A stretch of 64,000 bases of DNA from the NCBI GenBank assembly GCA_963678565.1, contig OY782875.1, forward strand, positions 1,736,001 through 1,800,000. Reading direction: 5' to 3'. Under the pieces are notes generated by a model. It was not told the DNA's origin, did no database searches, and saw only the letters and a list, made by a program, of their open reading frames with translations. A program made the translations under genes and the position numbers. This document shows positions 8,690-17,974 of this stretch, in pieces. Every line of letters starts with the position of its first letter. Position 1 is the stretch's first letter. This stretch comes from SKHV01 sp963678565. GTDB taxonomy: Bacteria > Bacteroidota > Bacteroidia > Bacteroidales > Prolixibacteraceae.

Positions 8690-10168
8690 TTATTCGATAA
8701 TTGCTTTCATTGCACCCATTGCTTCACGCAAGTCGGCCCCCACAATCTCAACATCGTGGTAACGAATTTCGTCGTTAATGTCGATCAATTCTTTGTTGTC
8801 AACTTGGTTGGTTTTTCCTTCCATGAAGTTTTTACCAATTACATCCAAATCAATTTTTTCCATGAACTCTTTCAACATTGGACGAGCTGCATGGTCGAAC
8901 AAGTAACATCCGTATTCTGCAGTATCCGAGATTGTTGCGTTCATTTCGTATAATTTTTTACGAGCAATTGTGTTGGCAATTAATGGCGTTTCGTGCAATG
9001 ATTCGTAGTAAGCCGATTCTGCTTTGATTCCACTTTCTGTCATTGTTTCGAATGCCAATTCAACACCTGCTTTAACAAATGCAATCATTAAAACACCATT
9101 GTCGAAGTATTCTTGTTCGCTGATTTCAACATCGCCAGCAGGAGTTTTTTCGAAGTTGGTTTCACCGGTTGCTTCACGCCATGTCAACAAGTTTTTGTCG
9201 TCGTTCGCCCAATCTTCCATCATTGTTGATGAGAATACTCCGCTCATGATATCATCTTGATGCTTTTGGAATAATGGTCGCCAGATTTCTTTTAATTCTT
9301 CAGCTAAATTGTAAGCTTCCACTTTTGCAGGGTTGCTCAAACGATCCATCATGTTGGTAATTCCACCCCATTTCAAAGCTTCAGTGATGGTTTCCCATCC
9401 ATACTGAACTAATTTTGAAGCATAACCCGCGTCGATTCCTTTTTCAACCATTTTGTCGAAACAAAGAATTGAACCAGTTTGTAATACCCCACAAAGAATT
9501 GTTTGTTCTCCCATTAAATCAGACTTCACCTCTGCTACGAAAGAAGAGTGTAGTACACCCGCTTTGTCGCCACCAGTACCAGCAGCATAGGCTTTGGCAA
9601 TCTCTAATCCATCGCCATTTGGATCGTTTTCGCGGTGAACTGCAATTAAGGTAGGAACCCCAAATCCACGCATGTATTCAGCACGTACTTCAGATCCTGG
9701 AGATTTAGGAGCAACCATAATTACCGTAAGGTCTTCACGAATTTGCATTCCTTCTTCAACAATATTGAAACCGTGTGAGTAAGCCAAGCAAGCACCTTTT
9801 TTCATTAACGGTTGCACTTTATTTACAACAGGAGTATGTTGCTTGTCTGGAGTTAAATTTAGTACCAAGTCGGCAGTTGGAACCAACTCTTCGAAAGTAC
9901 CAACTGTAAAACCGTTTTCAGTGGCATTTTTATAAGAAGCTCTTTTTTGGTCAATTGCTTCTTGGCGCAAAGCGTAAGATACATCTAAACCACTATCGCG
10001 AAGGTTCAAACCTTGGTTTAATCCTTGTGCTCCACATCCTAGAACAACGATTTTTTTACCTTTTAGATAATCACAACCGTTTGTGAATTCTGAAGCATCC
10101 ATAAAATCACACTTACCTAACTGCTCTAATTGCAGACGAAGTGGAATTGAATTGAAATAATTAGCCAT
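8690..10168 (-). CDS. ilvC: Ketol-acid reductoisomerase (NADP+), class II
   Basis: IlvC converts acetolactate and acetohydroxybutyrate to dihydroxy acids in valine, isoleucine and leucine synthesis. The 492-residue length is that of the long class II form, which has a duplicated C-terminal knotted domain. The Rossmann motif VVLGCGAQGLNQGLN lies at about residues 41-55, and a PKSPGSEVRAEY segment follows at about 155-166. No other ilv or leu gene is adjacent; ilvE lies about 50 kb away at 59944. A strong terminator follows, so the gene is probably monocistronic. The upstream 240 bases hold no leader peptide that I could see. Confidence 0.97.
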   Translation of the reverse strand: MANYFNSIPLRLQLEQLGKCDFMDASEFTNGCDYLKGKKIVVLGCGAQGLNQGLNLRDSGLDVSYALRQEAIDQKRASYKNATENGFTVGTFEELVPTADLVLNLTPDKQHTPVVNKVQPLMKKGACLAYSHGFNIVEEGMQIREDLTVIMVAPKSPGSEVRAEYMRGFGVPTLIAVHRENDPNGDGLEIAKAYAAGTGGDKAGVLHSSFVAEVKSDLMGEQTILCGVLQTGSILCFDKMVEKGIDAGYASKLVQYGWETITEALKWGGITNMMDRLSNPAKVEAYNLAEELKEIWRPLFQKHQDDIMSGVFSSTMMEDWANDDKNLLTWREATGETNFEKTPAGDVEISEQEYFDNGVLMIAFVKAGVELAFETMTESGIKAESAYYESLHETPLIANTIARKKLYEMNATISDTAEYGCYLFDHAARPMLKEFMEKIDLDVIGKNFMEGKTNQVDNKELIDINDEIRYHDVEIVGADLREAMGAMKAIIE

Positions 10169-10410
10169 TTCTTTTATGTTTTAATAATGTTTTTAAATCT
10201 ATAATGCAAAGCAACAAAATAAAAGTGGAATTGACGAGTAATAATTCTTGAAATTTAGGTACTTTTTATGGGGTTTTAAATTTAGGTTAGTGTTGGCTTG
10301 TGTTAAATAGTTTGAAATACAGTATTTTGTTGGTTTTGCAGTGTTGGTATATTTCATGAATATGTTTGATGGTATTTTGATAATGCTAAACAGGATTTTT
10401 GAACAATTTA

Positions 10411-11295
10411 CTACAGAAGATGACTGTTTCGATACTGCAATGGTGTTTTTCCGGTTTCCTTTCTGAAAAAACGAGTAAAATACGATTGGTCGGCAAAATT
10501 AAATTGGTTGGCAATTTCTGAAACACCTAAATTTGTATGAATCAACAAGCGTTTTATTTCTAAAATTTGCTTTGTTTTAATGATTTCATTCGTTGTTTTA
10601 CCAGTTAGCCTTTTTATGGTTTGGGTTAAATGGTTAGGCGTAAGCGCAAGCATTTGGGCATATTGATTCACCGAAAAGTTCTCCTTGTAAAACTCTTCGA
10701 TGAGCTGGTAAAATTGTTTTACAATGATATGGCCTTTTCCTCTACTTTCTTGCTGATGTTCTACATCGTATAAGCTAGAGCAACTTGTTAAAATTAAATC
10801 AAGCAGTGCACGTAAAACTTCAATATTTTTGTCCTTTGAATAATCAAGATCAATTCCTTTTTTGAATAACAGTTTGATGAATTCAACATTGGTTTTGTCC
10901 TTTAAAAGTAGTGGCGGGTTGTCTTGTTGAATGGTGAAGAAAAATGGAAATTCAATTAATCGGTTGGGATTGGATTGATTGATTAGGTAAAAATCTGGAT
11001 TGAATATAAAAATGTATCCTTCAATATCGTTCGAAAATTCAATCTTATGAGCTTGGCCCGGCGACATAAAAAACACGCAGGGAGGCTTGATTTTGTATTT
11101 GTTCGAATCTATAATATGGGAACCTGAGCCTTTTTCTAAAAAAAGCACTTCAAAAAAATCGTGACGATGTGGATACTTAACGCTGAAATGCCTATTTGCA
11201 TCAAAAACCTCCACCTGAAATTGTTGGTTTTGCAAATTGGTATTGCTAAAGTTTTGTAAGCTATATACCGGTATATGATTGGGCTGCTGTTTCAT
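10411..11295 (-). CDS. AraC family transcriptional regulator
   Basis: A 294-residue regulator with an N-terminal cupin-like sensing domain (HRHDFFEVLFLEKGSG at about residues 43-58) and a C-terminal double helix-turn-helix AraC domain ending in GVSEIANQFNFADQSYFTRFFRKETGKTPLQYR. The length and order are normal for the family. It begins 9 bases after the stop of the LysM/ligand-binding gene and is probably cotranscribed with it. The effector is unknown; an envelope or cell-wall signal is conceivable from that link but not shown. Confidence 0.9.
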   Translation of the reverse strand: MKQQPNHIPVYSLQNFSNTNLQNQQFQVEVFDANRHFSVKYPHRHDFFEVLFLEKGSGSHIIDSNKYKIKPPCVFFMSPGQAHKIEFSNDIEGYIFIFNPDFYLINQSNPNRLIEFPFFFTIQQDNPPLLLKDKTNVEFIKLLFKKGIDLDYSKDKNIEVLRALLDLILTSCSSLYDVEHQQESRGKGHIIVKQFYQLIEEFYKENFSVNQYAQMLALTPNHLTQTIKRLTGKTTNEIIKTKQILEIKRLLIHTNLGVSEIANQFNFADQSYFTRFFRKETGKTPLQYRNSHLL

Positions 11296-11304
11296 AACGA
11301 AACT

Positions 11305-13818
11305 TTAATTTTCAGCAATTGGGAGTACTGTTCTTCCCTCTGTAATTTTCGAAAGCGGTTTAACTTCCCAATTTTCAGTGAAATTAATCAAGTTTAAGGA
11401 GTAATTCATAAATCCTTGTAATTCGTCGGTACGCTGAAAGTTTAAATCATCTTGAAGTTGATCAACTTTAAATCCTGAAATATAGTCGACAAAATTTTTG
11501 CCAAATTTATTCGATGCTTTTCCAAAGAACCATGCAATGTCGTAGCCTCTAAAAGCATATTCATTGGGCTCTGTTTTGAAATCGGCTCTGTATTTTCTTA
11601 TAAAGTTATTTACATTTTTATTTTTATAATCAACGTAGGTTGAAGTCAAATAGTGCAAATTCAGCCGATGAAAGTATTCAACATTAATACTTTTAAATCG
11701 AGGGTAATCGTTCATTCCTACTAGTGTTATATCGAATTCTTCGGATAAAACGTACAAGCTGTTAATCGCTCGGCTAAGCATTGCTTCTCGAACTTCTCGA
11801 TCGTCGGTGGTTGGAATAAAAACAATGTTTTCTTCATTTTTCTTCAAAACTTTTTTCAAATGCCAATAACCTAAAGTTTCACCTGCAGTAAAGTCAACTT
11901 CGGTAAATAGTATGTCGCTTTGATTTTTATAAAATGCAGTTGAGAAGAACTTCTCACGTACTCGATCAACCAATTGAATTTCGTTGAGTTGCTTGTCGTT
12001 ACCTAAAGTTAAAACGATGAAGTTTTTATTGTAATATTCATCTGCAATAAATTCAGCCGTTTTTCTAAGAATATATTCCTTTGAAGGACTCACCTGAAAA
12101 TAGTATGGATTCTGTTGTAAAAATTGATGGTCGGCAGATAAAGGCGAAACCATTGGAATTTGATTTTTTGCCGAGATATTAGCCACTTTACCTTGTAAAA
12201 CTGGTGATACGGGCCCAACTATTAAATCTGAATTCAAAATCATTTCAGAATCCATAATTGAGTCTATTTTTGCTTTCGAATGTTCTGAATCGATCACATT
12301 CAATTCTATGTTTTGTCCGTTGCTTTGTAATGAATCTATTGCCAATACAAAACCTTCGAAGAACGACAACATGCTTTTCGAAACAGAAATTAACGATCGG
12401 TTTTCTTTTACGCGCAAAGTATCGATAAAAATGGTATCGCTTGTATTGTTTAGTGAGTCAAATACAACCTCAAAGGAAGACGGAACTGTATTGGTATTGG
12501 CCAAACGAATTGAGTCTAATTGATTGAATTCTTCCTCGGAGGTTTCTTCTAAATTGTATTCCTCGTTTCTTTGATAAAACAGTGGTATAAACATGGTTAT
12601 TTTGAATGTGTCATCGGGTACAATTTCTTCTTCATCAATTAATTGTTTCGAAGGAATCAACGCGCTTATTTCAAATTCAATTTTTGCTTTTTTCTTTATG
12701 TCAATAACCTTTTCATTCTGATCGATTGTATCGGTAATTGCTGCCGAAAGGCTATCGTTATTTACTTGAGCAATTGGTAATAAGATTGTTTCTCCAGCCA
12801 CCAATCCTCTTGTCTTTAATTCAGGATTAGCATTTTTTATTTCTCTAATCTTTAAGTTTTTTTTCTTAGAAATTCCATACAAGGTTTCTCCCGAGCTCAC
12901 TAAGTACTCTTGAAATTCCTCTGGAGTTTGCGGAATTGGTTTAATCTCCGGAATATTTTGTGTCGGGATTTTTATTTCAATGCCTGCCTTTAATCCTTCT
13001 TTTAAAACCGGATTTAGCTGAATTAAATCTTCTTGCTTTGCACCAAACCGTCTTTTGTACGAATAAAATGTTTCTCCTAATTCAACTCGATGCATAAAAT
13101 ACTGATCGGTATTTGCATCAAACACGATTTCTTTATTTTCAATGGTTTTTGCTATCCTTATCCCAGTTCCAATATTGAAGTTATTTTCAATTTGAGGGTT
13201 TTCTTCAATAATCGAAGTTACCGACGAATTATACCGTTTGGCAATTCCATACAAGGTTTCACCTGCCAGTATCTGGTGGTAAAAATATGAGTCGTCTTGT
13301 TTTAAGAGTCCATCGTTGGCAACTTGAGCTGGATTTTTAGGAATACGCAAAATTTCATTTGTCAAAACTCCTTTTTTCGCTTCAGGGTTGTATTGATAAA
13401 TCGCTTCAATTGGGATATTGTACTGTTTTGAAATACTGTATACGGTTTCTTTTTTCTTCACCAAATGATATATAAAATCTTCATCAATGGCCAGCTGACT
13501 ATTTTCAGCTGTTTGAATAGCTGTTTTGTTGGTTTCTGACGAAGTGTATGAATTATTTGGTTCGTATAAAACTTTCACAATATCGCCTTCAGTGATGCCA
13601 AAAACCAACTGAGGATTGTATTGTAGAATAACTGATTTTGACAGGTCGAATTTTCTGCTCAAATCACCAATTGATTGTCCTGCTTCCACCTTATATAAAA
13701 GAAACTGCTTTCCGTCGTCTTTCACAATATCACCTTCAGTTTGGCCCCATGAAAATTGAGCAACCATTAGAAATAAACCTGCAATCAGTTTTAGGCGAAT
13801 TATTGATGTTTTACTCAT
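11305..13818 (-). CDS. Secreted protein with five LysM repeats and a periplasmic ligand-binding-like domain
   Basis: An 837-residue exported protein (signal peptide ending near FSWGQ). Five LysM peptidoglycan-binding repeats lie at about residues 38-85, 115-160, 178-228, 240-290 and 303-350, with motifs such as AGETLYGIAKRYN and SGETLYGISKKKN. After an acidic linker, the second half (about 395-830) resembles the periplasmic branched-chain amino acid receptor fold (type I periplasmic binding protein), with segments such as SDLIVGPVSPVLQGKVANIS and IPMVSPLSADH. A cell-wall-anchored sensor or scaffold role is inferred. An AraC-type regulator follows 9 bases downstream. Related fusions occur in other Bacteroidota, but I know of no settled function. 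Confidence 0.82.
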   Translation of the reverse strand: MSKTSIIRLKLIAGLFLMVAQFSWGQTEGDIVKDDGKQFLLYKVEAGQSIGDLSRKFDLSKSVILQYNPQLVFGITEGDIVKVLYEPNNSYTSSETNKTAIQTAENSQLAIDEDFIYHLVKKKETVYSISKQYNIPIEAIYQYNPEAKKGVLTNEILRIPKNPAQVANDGLLKQDDSYFYHQILAGETLYGIAKRYNSSVTSIIEENPQIENNFNIGTGIRIAKTIENKEIVFDANTDQYFMHRVELGETFYSYKRRFGAKQEDLIQLNPVLKEGLKAGIEIKIPTQNIPEIKPIPQTPEEFQEYLVSSGETLYGISKKKNLKIREIKNANPELKTRGLVAGETILLPIAQVNNDSLSAAITDTIDQNEKVIDIKKKAKIEFEISALIPSKQLIDEEEIVPDDTFKITMFIPLFYQRNEEYNLEETSEEEFNQLDSIRLANTNTVPSSFEVVFDSLNNTSDTIFIDTLRVKENRSLISVSKSMLSFFEGFVLAIDSLQSNGQNIELNVIDSEHSKAKIDSIMDSEMILNSDLIVGPVSPVLQGKVANISAKNQIPMVSPLSADHQFLQQNPYYFQVSPSKEYILRKTAEFIADEYYNKNFIVLTLGNDKQLNEIQLVDRVREKFFSTAFYKNQSDILFTEVDFTAGETLGYWHLKKVLKKNEENIVFIPTTDDREVREAMLSRAINSLYVLSEEFDITLVGMNDYPRFKSINVEYFHRLNLHYLTSTYVDYKNKNVNNFIRKYRADFKTEPNEYAFRGYDIAWFFGKASNKFGKNFVDYISGFKVDQLQDDLNFQRTDELQGFMNYSLNLINFTENWEVKPLSKITEGRTVLPIAEN

Positions 13819-14076
13819 TCGTAAAAATTTATCTATGTTAATGTCGTTCTCAGATTTTACTTTATCAATTAAGTATTTTAACGCTGGTTGGACACTAAAA
13901 TTATACCGAAATATGAATTTTACTCTAAATTATAAGCTACGAAAATAGTATTGTTTATATTAAATAGAAAATATGCCTATAGATTAAATGACAATGATAA
14001 TATTTGATATTTTTAAAACTTGTTTCAACTAAACCATTTCGAAAACTGATAGTCGAACTATCGAAGTTAAGATTAA

Positions 14077-14628
14077 ATGGAGAACACTACTAACTTAGTT
14101 GCAAATCTTAAAAAGCAATCTACACGGAAAGCCGCTTTTAGCGAACTGGTAGCATCTTATCAGGAACGCTTATATTGGCACATCCGTAAAATGGTTATGA
14201 ATCATGAAGATGCCAATGATATTCTTCAAAATGTATTTATTAAAGTTTGGCGAAATATTGGTAATTTTAGAGAAGAATCAAGTTTATATACTTGGTTGTT
14301 TCGAATTGCAACCAACGAAACAATAACCTTCATTAACCAACAGAAAAAGAAGAATAATTGGAGTTTAAACGATGAGCAGGAATTTCTAAAAGAGAATTTA
14401 GCAGACGACCCGTATTTCGATGGGAATGAAGTAGAAAGAATGTTAGAAGAAGCAATATTATCACTTCCTGATAAACAACGATTGGTATTTAATATGAAAT
14501 ATTTCGAGGAGATAAAGTACCAGCAAATGGCCGAGATATTAGAAACTTCGGTTGGAGCATTGAAAGCATCTTACCACCATGCTGTGAAAAAAATAGAGAC
14601 ATTTGTAAAAAATAAAGAAATAGATTAA
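14077..14628 (+). CDS. ECF-type RNA polymerase sigma factor
   Basis: A 183-residue sigma-70 family factor of the extracytoplasmic function group. Region 2 is seen at about residues 23-90 (DANDILQNVFIKVWRNIGNFREESSLYTWLFRIATNE). Region 4 is near the C-terminus (LPDKQRLVFNMKYFEEIKYQQMAEILETSVGALKASYHHAVKKIE). It heads a three-gene unit with a membrane protein that is probably the anti-sigma factor and a small secreted protein. The ATG at 14077 fits the family N-terminus. The gene next in line is a frameshifted GH43, which may or may not be part of the regulon. Confidence 0.93.
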   Translation: MENTTNLVANLKKQSTRKAAFSELVASYQERLYWHIRKMVMNHEDANDILQNVFIKVWRNIGNFREESSLYTWLFRIATNETITFINQQKKKNNWSLNDEQEFLKENLADDPYFDGNEVERMLEEAILSLPDKQRLVFNMKYFEEIKYQQMAEILETSVGALKASYHHAVKKIETFVKNKEID

Positions 14629-14661
14629 ACCTATTAATTAAATAGTAGTCAAAAATTAGGA

Positions 14662-15084
14662 ATGAAAAGAAACCAATTACATAAGGAGTTAGGTTTGAAG
14701 GAGAAACGGATACCGTTTTCTACTCCTGAAGGTTATTTTGATAACTTTTCAAATGACTTACTCGCTAATATCGAAAAGCTTGATCACGAAGAGAAGAAGA
14801 AGGGAAAGGTAATTTTCCTGAATCCATGGATTAAAAGAATTGCATCAATTGTTGCAGTTATATTGATCATTTTCATTCCTGCTCGAATCGTTTTAAATAA
14901 TTCATTGAGTTCTGGAACTGAAAGTGTTTTTGCAGAAAGTGATTATTTCGATTTCATAGATGATCGTCAGCTATACGAATTATTGAGTAACGAAGAAGAA
15001 TTTAAAACTGGATTAGATCAGGGAACTATTGAAGAGGCAGTACTTGCTTCAATATCGGATTACGAATTATACAGTATGAGATAA
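14662..15084 (+). CDS. Putative membrane anti-sigma factor of the ECF unit
   Basis: A 140-residue protein with a cytosolic N-terminus that includes the phrase FSTPEGYFDNFSNDLL (residues 19-34), common in Bacteroidota proteins that sit after ECF sigma genes. A single transmembrane segment lies at about residues 60-82 (IASIVAVILIIFIPARIVL), followed by a short acidic extracytoplasmic tail. No zinc-binding anti-sigma motif is seen. The anti-sigma role rests on position, 33 bases after the sigma gene, and on topology. Confidence 0.65.
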   Translation: MKRNQLHKELGLKEKRIPFSTPEGYFDNFSNDLLANIEKLDHEEKKKGKVIFLNPWIKRIASIVAVILIIFIPARIVLNNSLSSGTESVFAESDYFDFIDDRQLYELLSNEEEFKTGLDQGTIEEAVLASISDYELYSMR

Positions 15085-15095
15085 AATTGTGTGTA

Positions 15096-15560
15096 ATGAA
15101 AAGAATAATTTTTATAATACTAATAAGTGTTGGCATTTCTATAACTAGCAATGCTCAAGGCCAAGGCAAATTTGATTTTGATAAATTCAAAGCTGAAAAA
15201 ATTTCATATATAACTGAAGCCATCGACTTAACTCCTGAGGAAGCAACAACGTTTTGGCCTGTCTATAATGAGTTTGAAAAGAAACGTTTTGAATTAATGA
15301 ACGAACGTCGCGAGTTAGAAAATCATATACGAGCTAAAAAGAATGAGCTTTCAGAAGAGGAGCTTAGCGAAGCAATTAAAAAGTTAGCCGCTTTACCAAT
15401 TAAAGATGGAGAATTGGCTTTAAAGTATAATAAAGAATTTTTGAAAATACTATCGCCGATTAAAGTGGTTGAATTGTACGATGCCGAAGAAGGATTCAGG
15501 AGACATTTGTTTCGTCAGTTTAGAGAAAACCATAAAGAAGATAGGGATCGAAGAGATTAA
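15096..15560 (+). CDS. Small secreted helical protein, third gene of the ECF unit
   Basis: A 154-residue exported protein (signal peptide ending near TSNAQG) that is highly charged and probably all-helical. It has a segment LTPEEATTFWPVYNEFEKKRFELMNE, which gives it a Spy/CpxP-like look; many Bacteroidota ECF units carry such a protein, perhaps as a periplasmic sensor. The ATG at 15096 is preferred over a TTG at 15087. It follows the putative anti-sigma gene by 11 bases. Function is inferred from context only. Confidence 0.65.
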   Translation: MKRIIFIILISVGISITSNAQGQGKFDFDKFKAEKISYITEAIDLTPEEATTFWPVYNEFEKKRFELMNERRELENHIRAKKNELSEEELSEAIKKLAALPIKDGELALKYNKEFLKILSPIKVVELYDAEEGFRRHLFRQFRENHKEDRDRRD

Positions 15561-15563
15561 AGG

Positions 15564-16434
15564 TTGTACATTAAACTTGTTTTCTTGTGTTTAGTAGTAA
15601 TGGCTATTTTTATCTCTGCTGACAGTACAGGACAAACTAGCAAGCCTGCGTCAATGGAGTTTAACAATCCAGTTATCACTCACAAATTTACTGCTGATCC
15701 GGCTACTTGTAGTATACAACGATACCGTTTATTCTTATGTGGGGCACGATCAAAGTCCACCGAACAGAAATGGTTATGAAATGCATGAATGGTTGATCTT
15801 TTCTTCAACCGATATAGTAAATTGGATAGAGCACGATCCTGTTCAGGTAAGTTCAATTAGTTGGACTCGCGATGACGCATGGGCGGCACATACCGTTGAA
15901 CGCGATGGTAAATTTTATTGGTACGTTACAGTTGAACACGATTCAATTCATGGAAAGTCGATTGCAGATCACCCTACTGGTCCTTGGTGCCATCCTATTG
16001 GAAAAGCTTTGGTAACGAATGATATGACTACCGATGCTCGTATTTCATGGAATGATATTGATCCAGCTACGTTTATCGATTATGATGGACAAGCTTACAT
16101 GTTTTTGGGAAACACCAAATTGAAGTATGTGAAGCTTGAGGAGAATATGATTGAGTTTGATGGTCCTATTCAACGAGTTGAATACTTGCCCAACTTTACC
16201 GAAGCTCCTTGGGAATTAAAAGGAATTTTAAATGAAGTTGCCGGAAATAGTAATACCAATCATCAAGCAATTTTAGAATATAAAGGCAAATCGTATTTTG
16301 TATATCACAACGGAAGTATTCCAACAGCCGGCGGAAGTTACAGACGTTCGGTTTGTATCGATGAATTAAAATACAATCCTGATGGAACTTTACAACATGT
16401 AATTATGACTTCAGAAGGAGTTCGAGCAGAATAA
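15564..16434 (+). pseudogene. Glycoside hydrolase family 43 gene with a +1 frameshift
   Basis: The first frame reads an export signal and the GH43 opening NPVITHKFTADPAT, then falls out of frame at about 15707. The second frame resumes at once with VVYNDTVYSYVGHDQSPP and runs to 16434. Removing one T in the run at 15707-15708 restores a continuous reading, DPATVVYNDTVY. The three catalytic acids of the family remain: the Asp in FTADP, the Asp in SWNDIDPATF, and the Glu in FTEAPW. The enzyme would act on arabinan or xylan side chains. No ATG start is seen for the first frame (TTG at 15564 is the only candidate), which supports decay, though a sequencing error in the T pair cannot be excluded. 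Confidence 0.85.
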
Positions 16435-16456
16435 TACTCTCTTTTCAATAATCAAT

Positions 16457-16493
16457 AAAAAAGGCTGTCTTTTATTAAAGGCAGCCTTTTTTA
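16457..16493. terminator. Bidirectional terminator between GH43 and lysC
   Basis: The arms AAAAAAGGCTGTCTTT and AAAGGCAGCCTTTTTT surround a TATT loop, with an A-run before and a T-run after, so it can serve the converging genes on both strands. Confidence 0.85.
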
Positions 16494-16509
16494 TTGTACT
16501 ATTTATTTT

Positions 16510-17820
16510 TTAGAAAAGATGTTTGCTGATTTTTGATAGGGTTTCTTTTTTGTATTTGTCGGAAGTTAAAATTGAGATATTGTATCTACTTCCACCGTAA
16601 GAAATCATTCGTACCGGAATTCCATCTAAGGCATCAAATACTTGTTTTGAAAAGTCTTTCTCTCCAGAAATCATATCCCCAACAACACAAACAATGGTCA
16701 TATCCTTATCTATTTCAACTTCGCTGAAAACTCTAAGCTCTTCAACAATAGCGTCCAAATTACGAGCATTGTCAATGGTTAACGAAACAGCAATTTCCGA
16801 AGTTGTAATCATATCGATTGAAGTTTTGTATTTTTCAAAAATTCCAAAAACGTAGCTAAGAAAACCATAAGCCATTAACATTCTGTCTGATTTGATTTTA
16901 ATGGCAGTAATTCCATCTTTAGCCGCAACAGCTTTTAACCCGCTAATTGTTTTCTCATTTGAAATAAGCGTGCCCGAATCGTCAGGATTCATTGTGTTTT
17001 TCAAGCGAACCGGAATATTGGCTTCTTTTGCAGGTAATACAGTTAATGGGTGTAGGATTTTTGCACCAAAGTATGCCAACTCAGCAGCTTCGTCGAAAAG
17101 TAAATTGTCAATCTTTTTTGTGTTTTCAACAAATCGAGGATCGTTGTTATGAATCCCATCAATATCGGTCCAAATTTGTACTTCTTCAGCATTAATTGCA
17201 GCTCCAATTAAAGTTGCAGTATAGTCGCTTCCTCCTCGTTGAAGGTTGTCAATTTCTTCCTTTGGGTTTCTACAAATAAAGCCTTGTGTGATATAAATAT
17301 CCTGTTCCCCGGCGCTTTTCAGTACTGGTTGAATCAGCTCTTTAATGTTCAAAAGGTCGGCTTGCTTATTTACATCGATTCGCATGAAATCAAGTGCAGG
17401 AAGTAAGGCTGCTTTGTGTCCATTTTCTTGGAGCAAGAAAGTAACTAAAGCTGTAGAAATCAACTCCCCTTGTGCCAGAATTATTTGTTCTTTAACAGTG
17501 TCGAAAGTTCCGCGGATTTGATTTTGAAGAAGTTCAAAATGTTCTTTAATAACAGCTTTGCCTTTTTGTTTGAATTCTTCAGTTTTATATAGCTCACTTA
17601 CAACTTGGTCGTATTTTTTGTGTAGCTTTTTAATCTCATTTCTTGCGCTTTCTTTTGAGTTTTTGTATAGTTTTTCGCTAATGTTTACCAATGCATTGGT
17701 GGTGCCCGACATTGCTGACAAAACTACAATTTTGGGTTCGTCATCGGTAACAATGTCCATTACTGAACGCATATTCTCTGGAGAACCAACTGAAGTTCCT
17801 CCAAACTTGAAAACTTTCAT
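16510..17820 (-). CDS. lysC: Aspartate kinase
   Basis: Phosphorylates aspartate as the first step toward lysine, threonine and methionine. The kinase domain begins with the signature VFKFGGTSVGSPENM and includes RGGSDYTATLIGAAI and the substrate loop WTDIDGIHNNDPR. Paired ACT domains fill about residues 300-436 (KIKSDRMLMAYGFLSYVFGI, then VVGDMISGEKDFS), so feedback control by an amino acid is expected. The ATG at 17820 gives the family-typical N-terminus; an in-frame ATG at 17859 would add 13 atypical residues. There is no fused homoserine dehydrogenase. Confidence 0.95.
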   Translation of the reverse strand: MKVFKFGGTSVGSPENMRSVMDIVTDDEPKIVVLSAMSGTTNALVNISEKLYKNSKESARNEIKKLHKKYDQVVSELYKTEEFKQKGKAVIKEHFELLQNQIRGTFDTVKEQIILAQGELISTALVTFLLQENGHKAALLPALDFMRIDVNKQADLLNIKELIQPVLKSAGEQDIYITQGFICRNPKEEIDNLQRGGSDYTATLIGAAINAEEVQIWTDIDGIHNNDPRFVENTKKIDNLLFDEAAELAYFGAKILHPLTVLPAKEANIPVRLKNTMNPDDSGTLISNEKTISGLKAVAAKDGITAIKIKSDRMLMAYGFLSYVFGIFEKYKTSIDMITTSEIAVSLTIDNARNLDAIVEELRVFSEVEIDKDMTIVCVVGDMISGEKDFSKQVFDALDGIPVRMISYGGSRYNISILTSDKYKKETLSKISKHLF

Positions 17821-17930
17821 AGTTAATGTTTTAAAATAATTTCTGCGCAAATATGACAAAAATTATTATTTGCTAGAAATGTGTTGTTAGTTTTTTCAGA
17901 TTATAACTAAAAGCGCTCATATTATTTCAT

Positions 17931-17962
17931 AAAAAAAGAGCACCTGTCTAAAAGTGCTCTCT
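17931..17962 (-). terminator. Rho-independent terminator after the nucleotidyltransferase gene
   Basis: On the minus strand, GAGCAC and GTGCTC arms around a 10-base loop are followed by seven T residues. It lies 12 bases past the stop of the minus-strand gene at 17975. Confidence 0.85.
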
Positions 17963-17974
17963 ATTATTGGTTTT

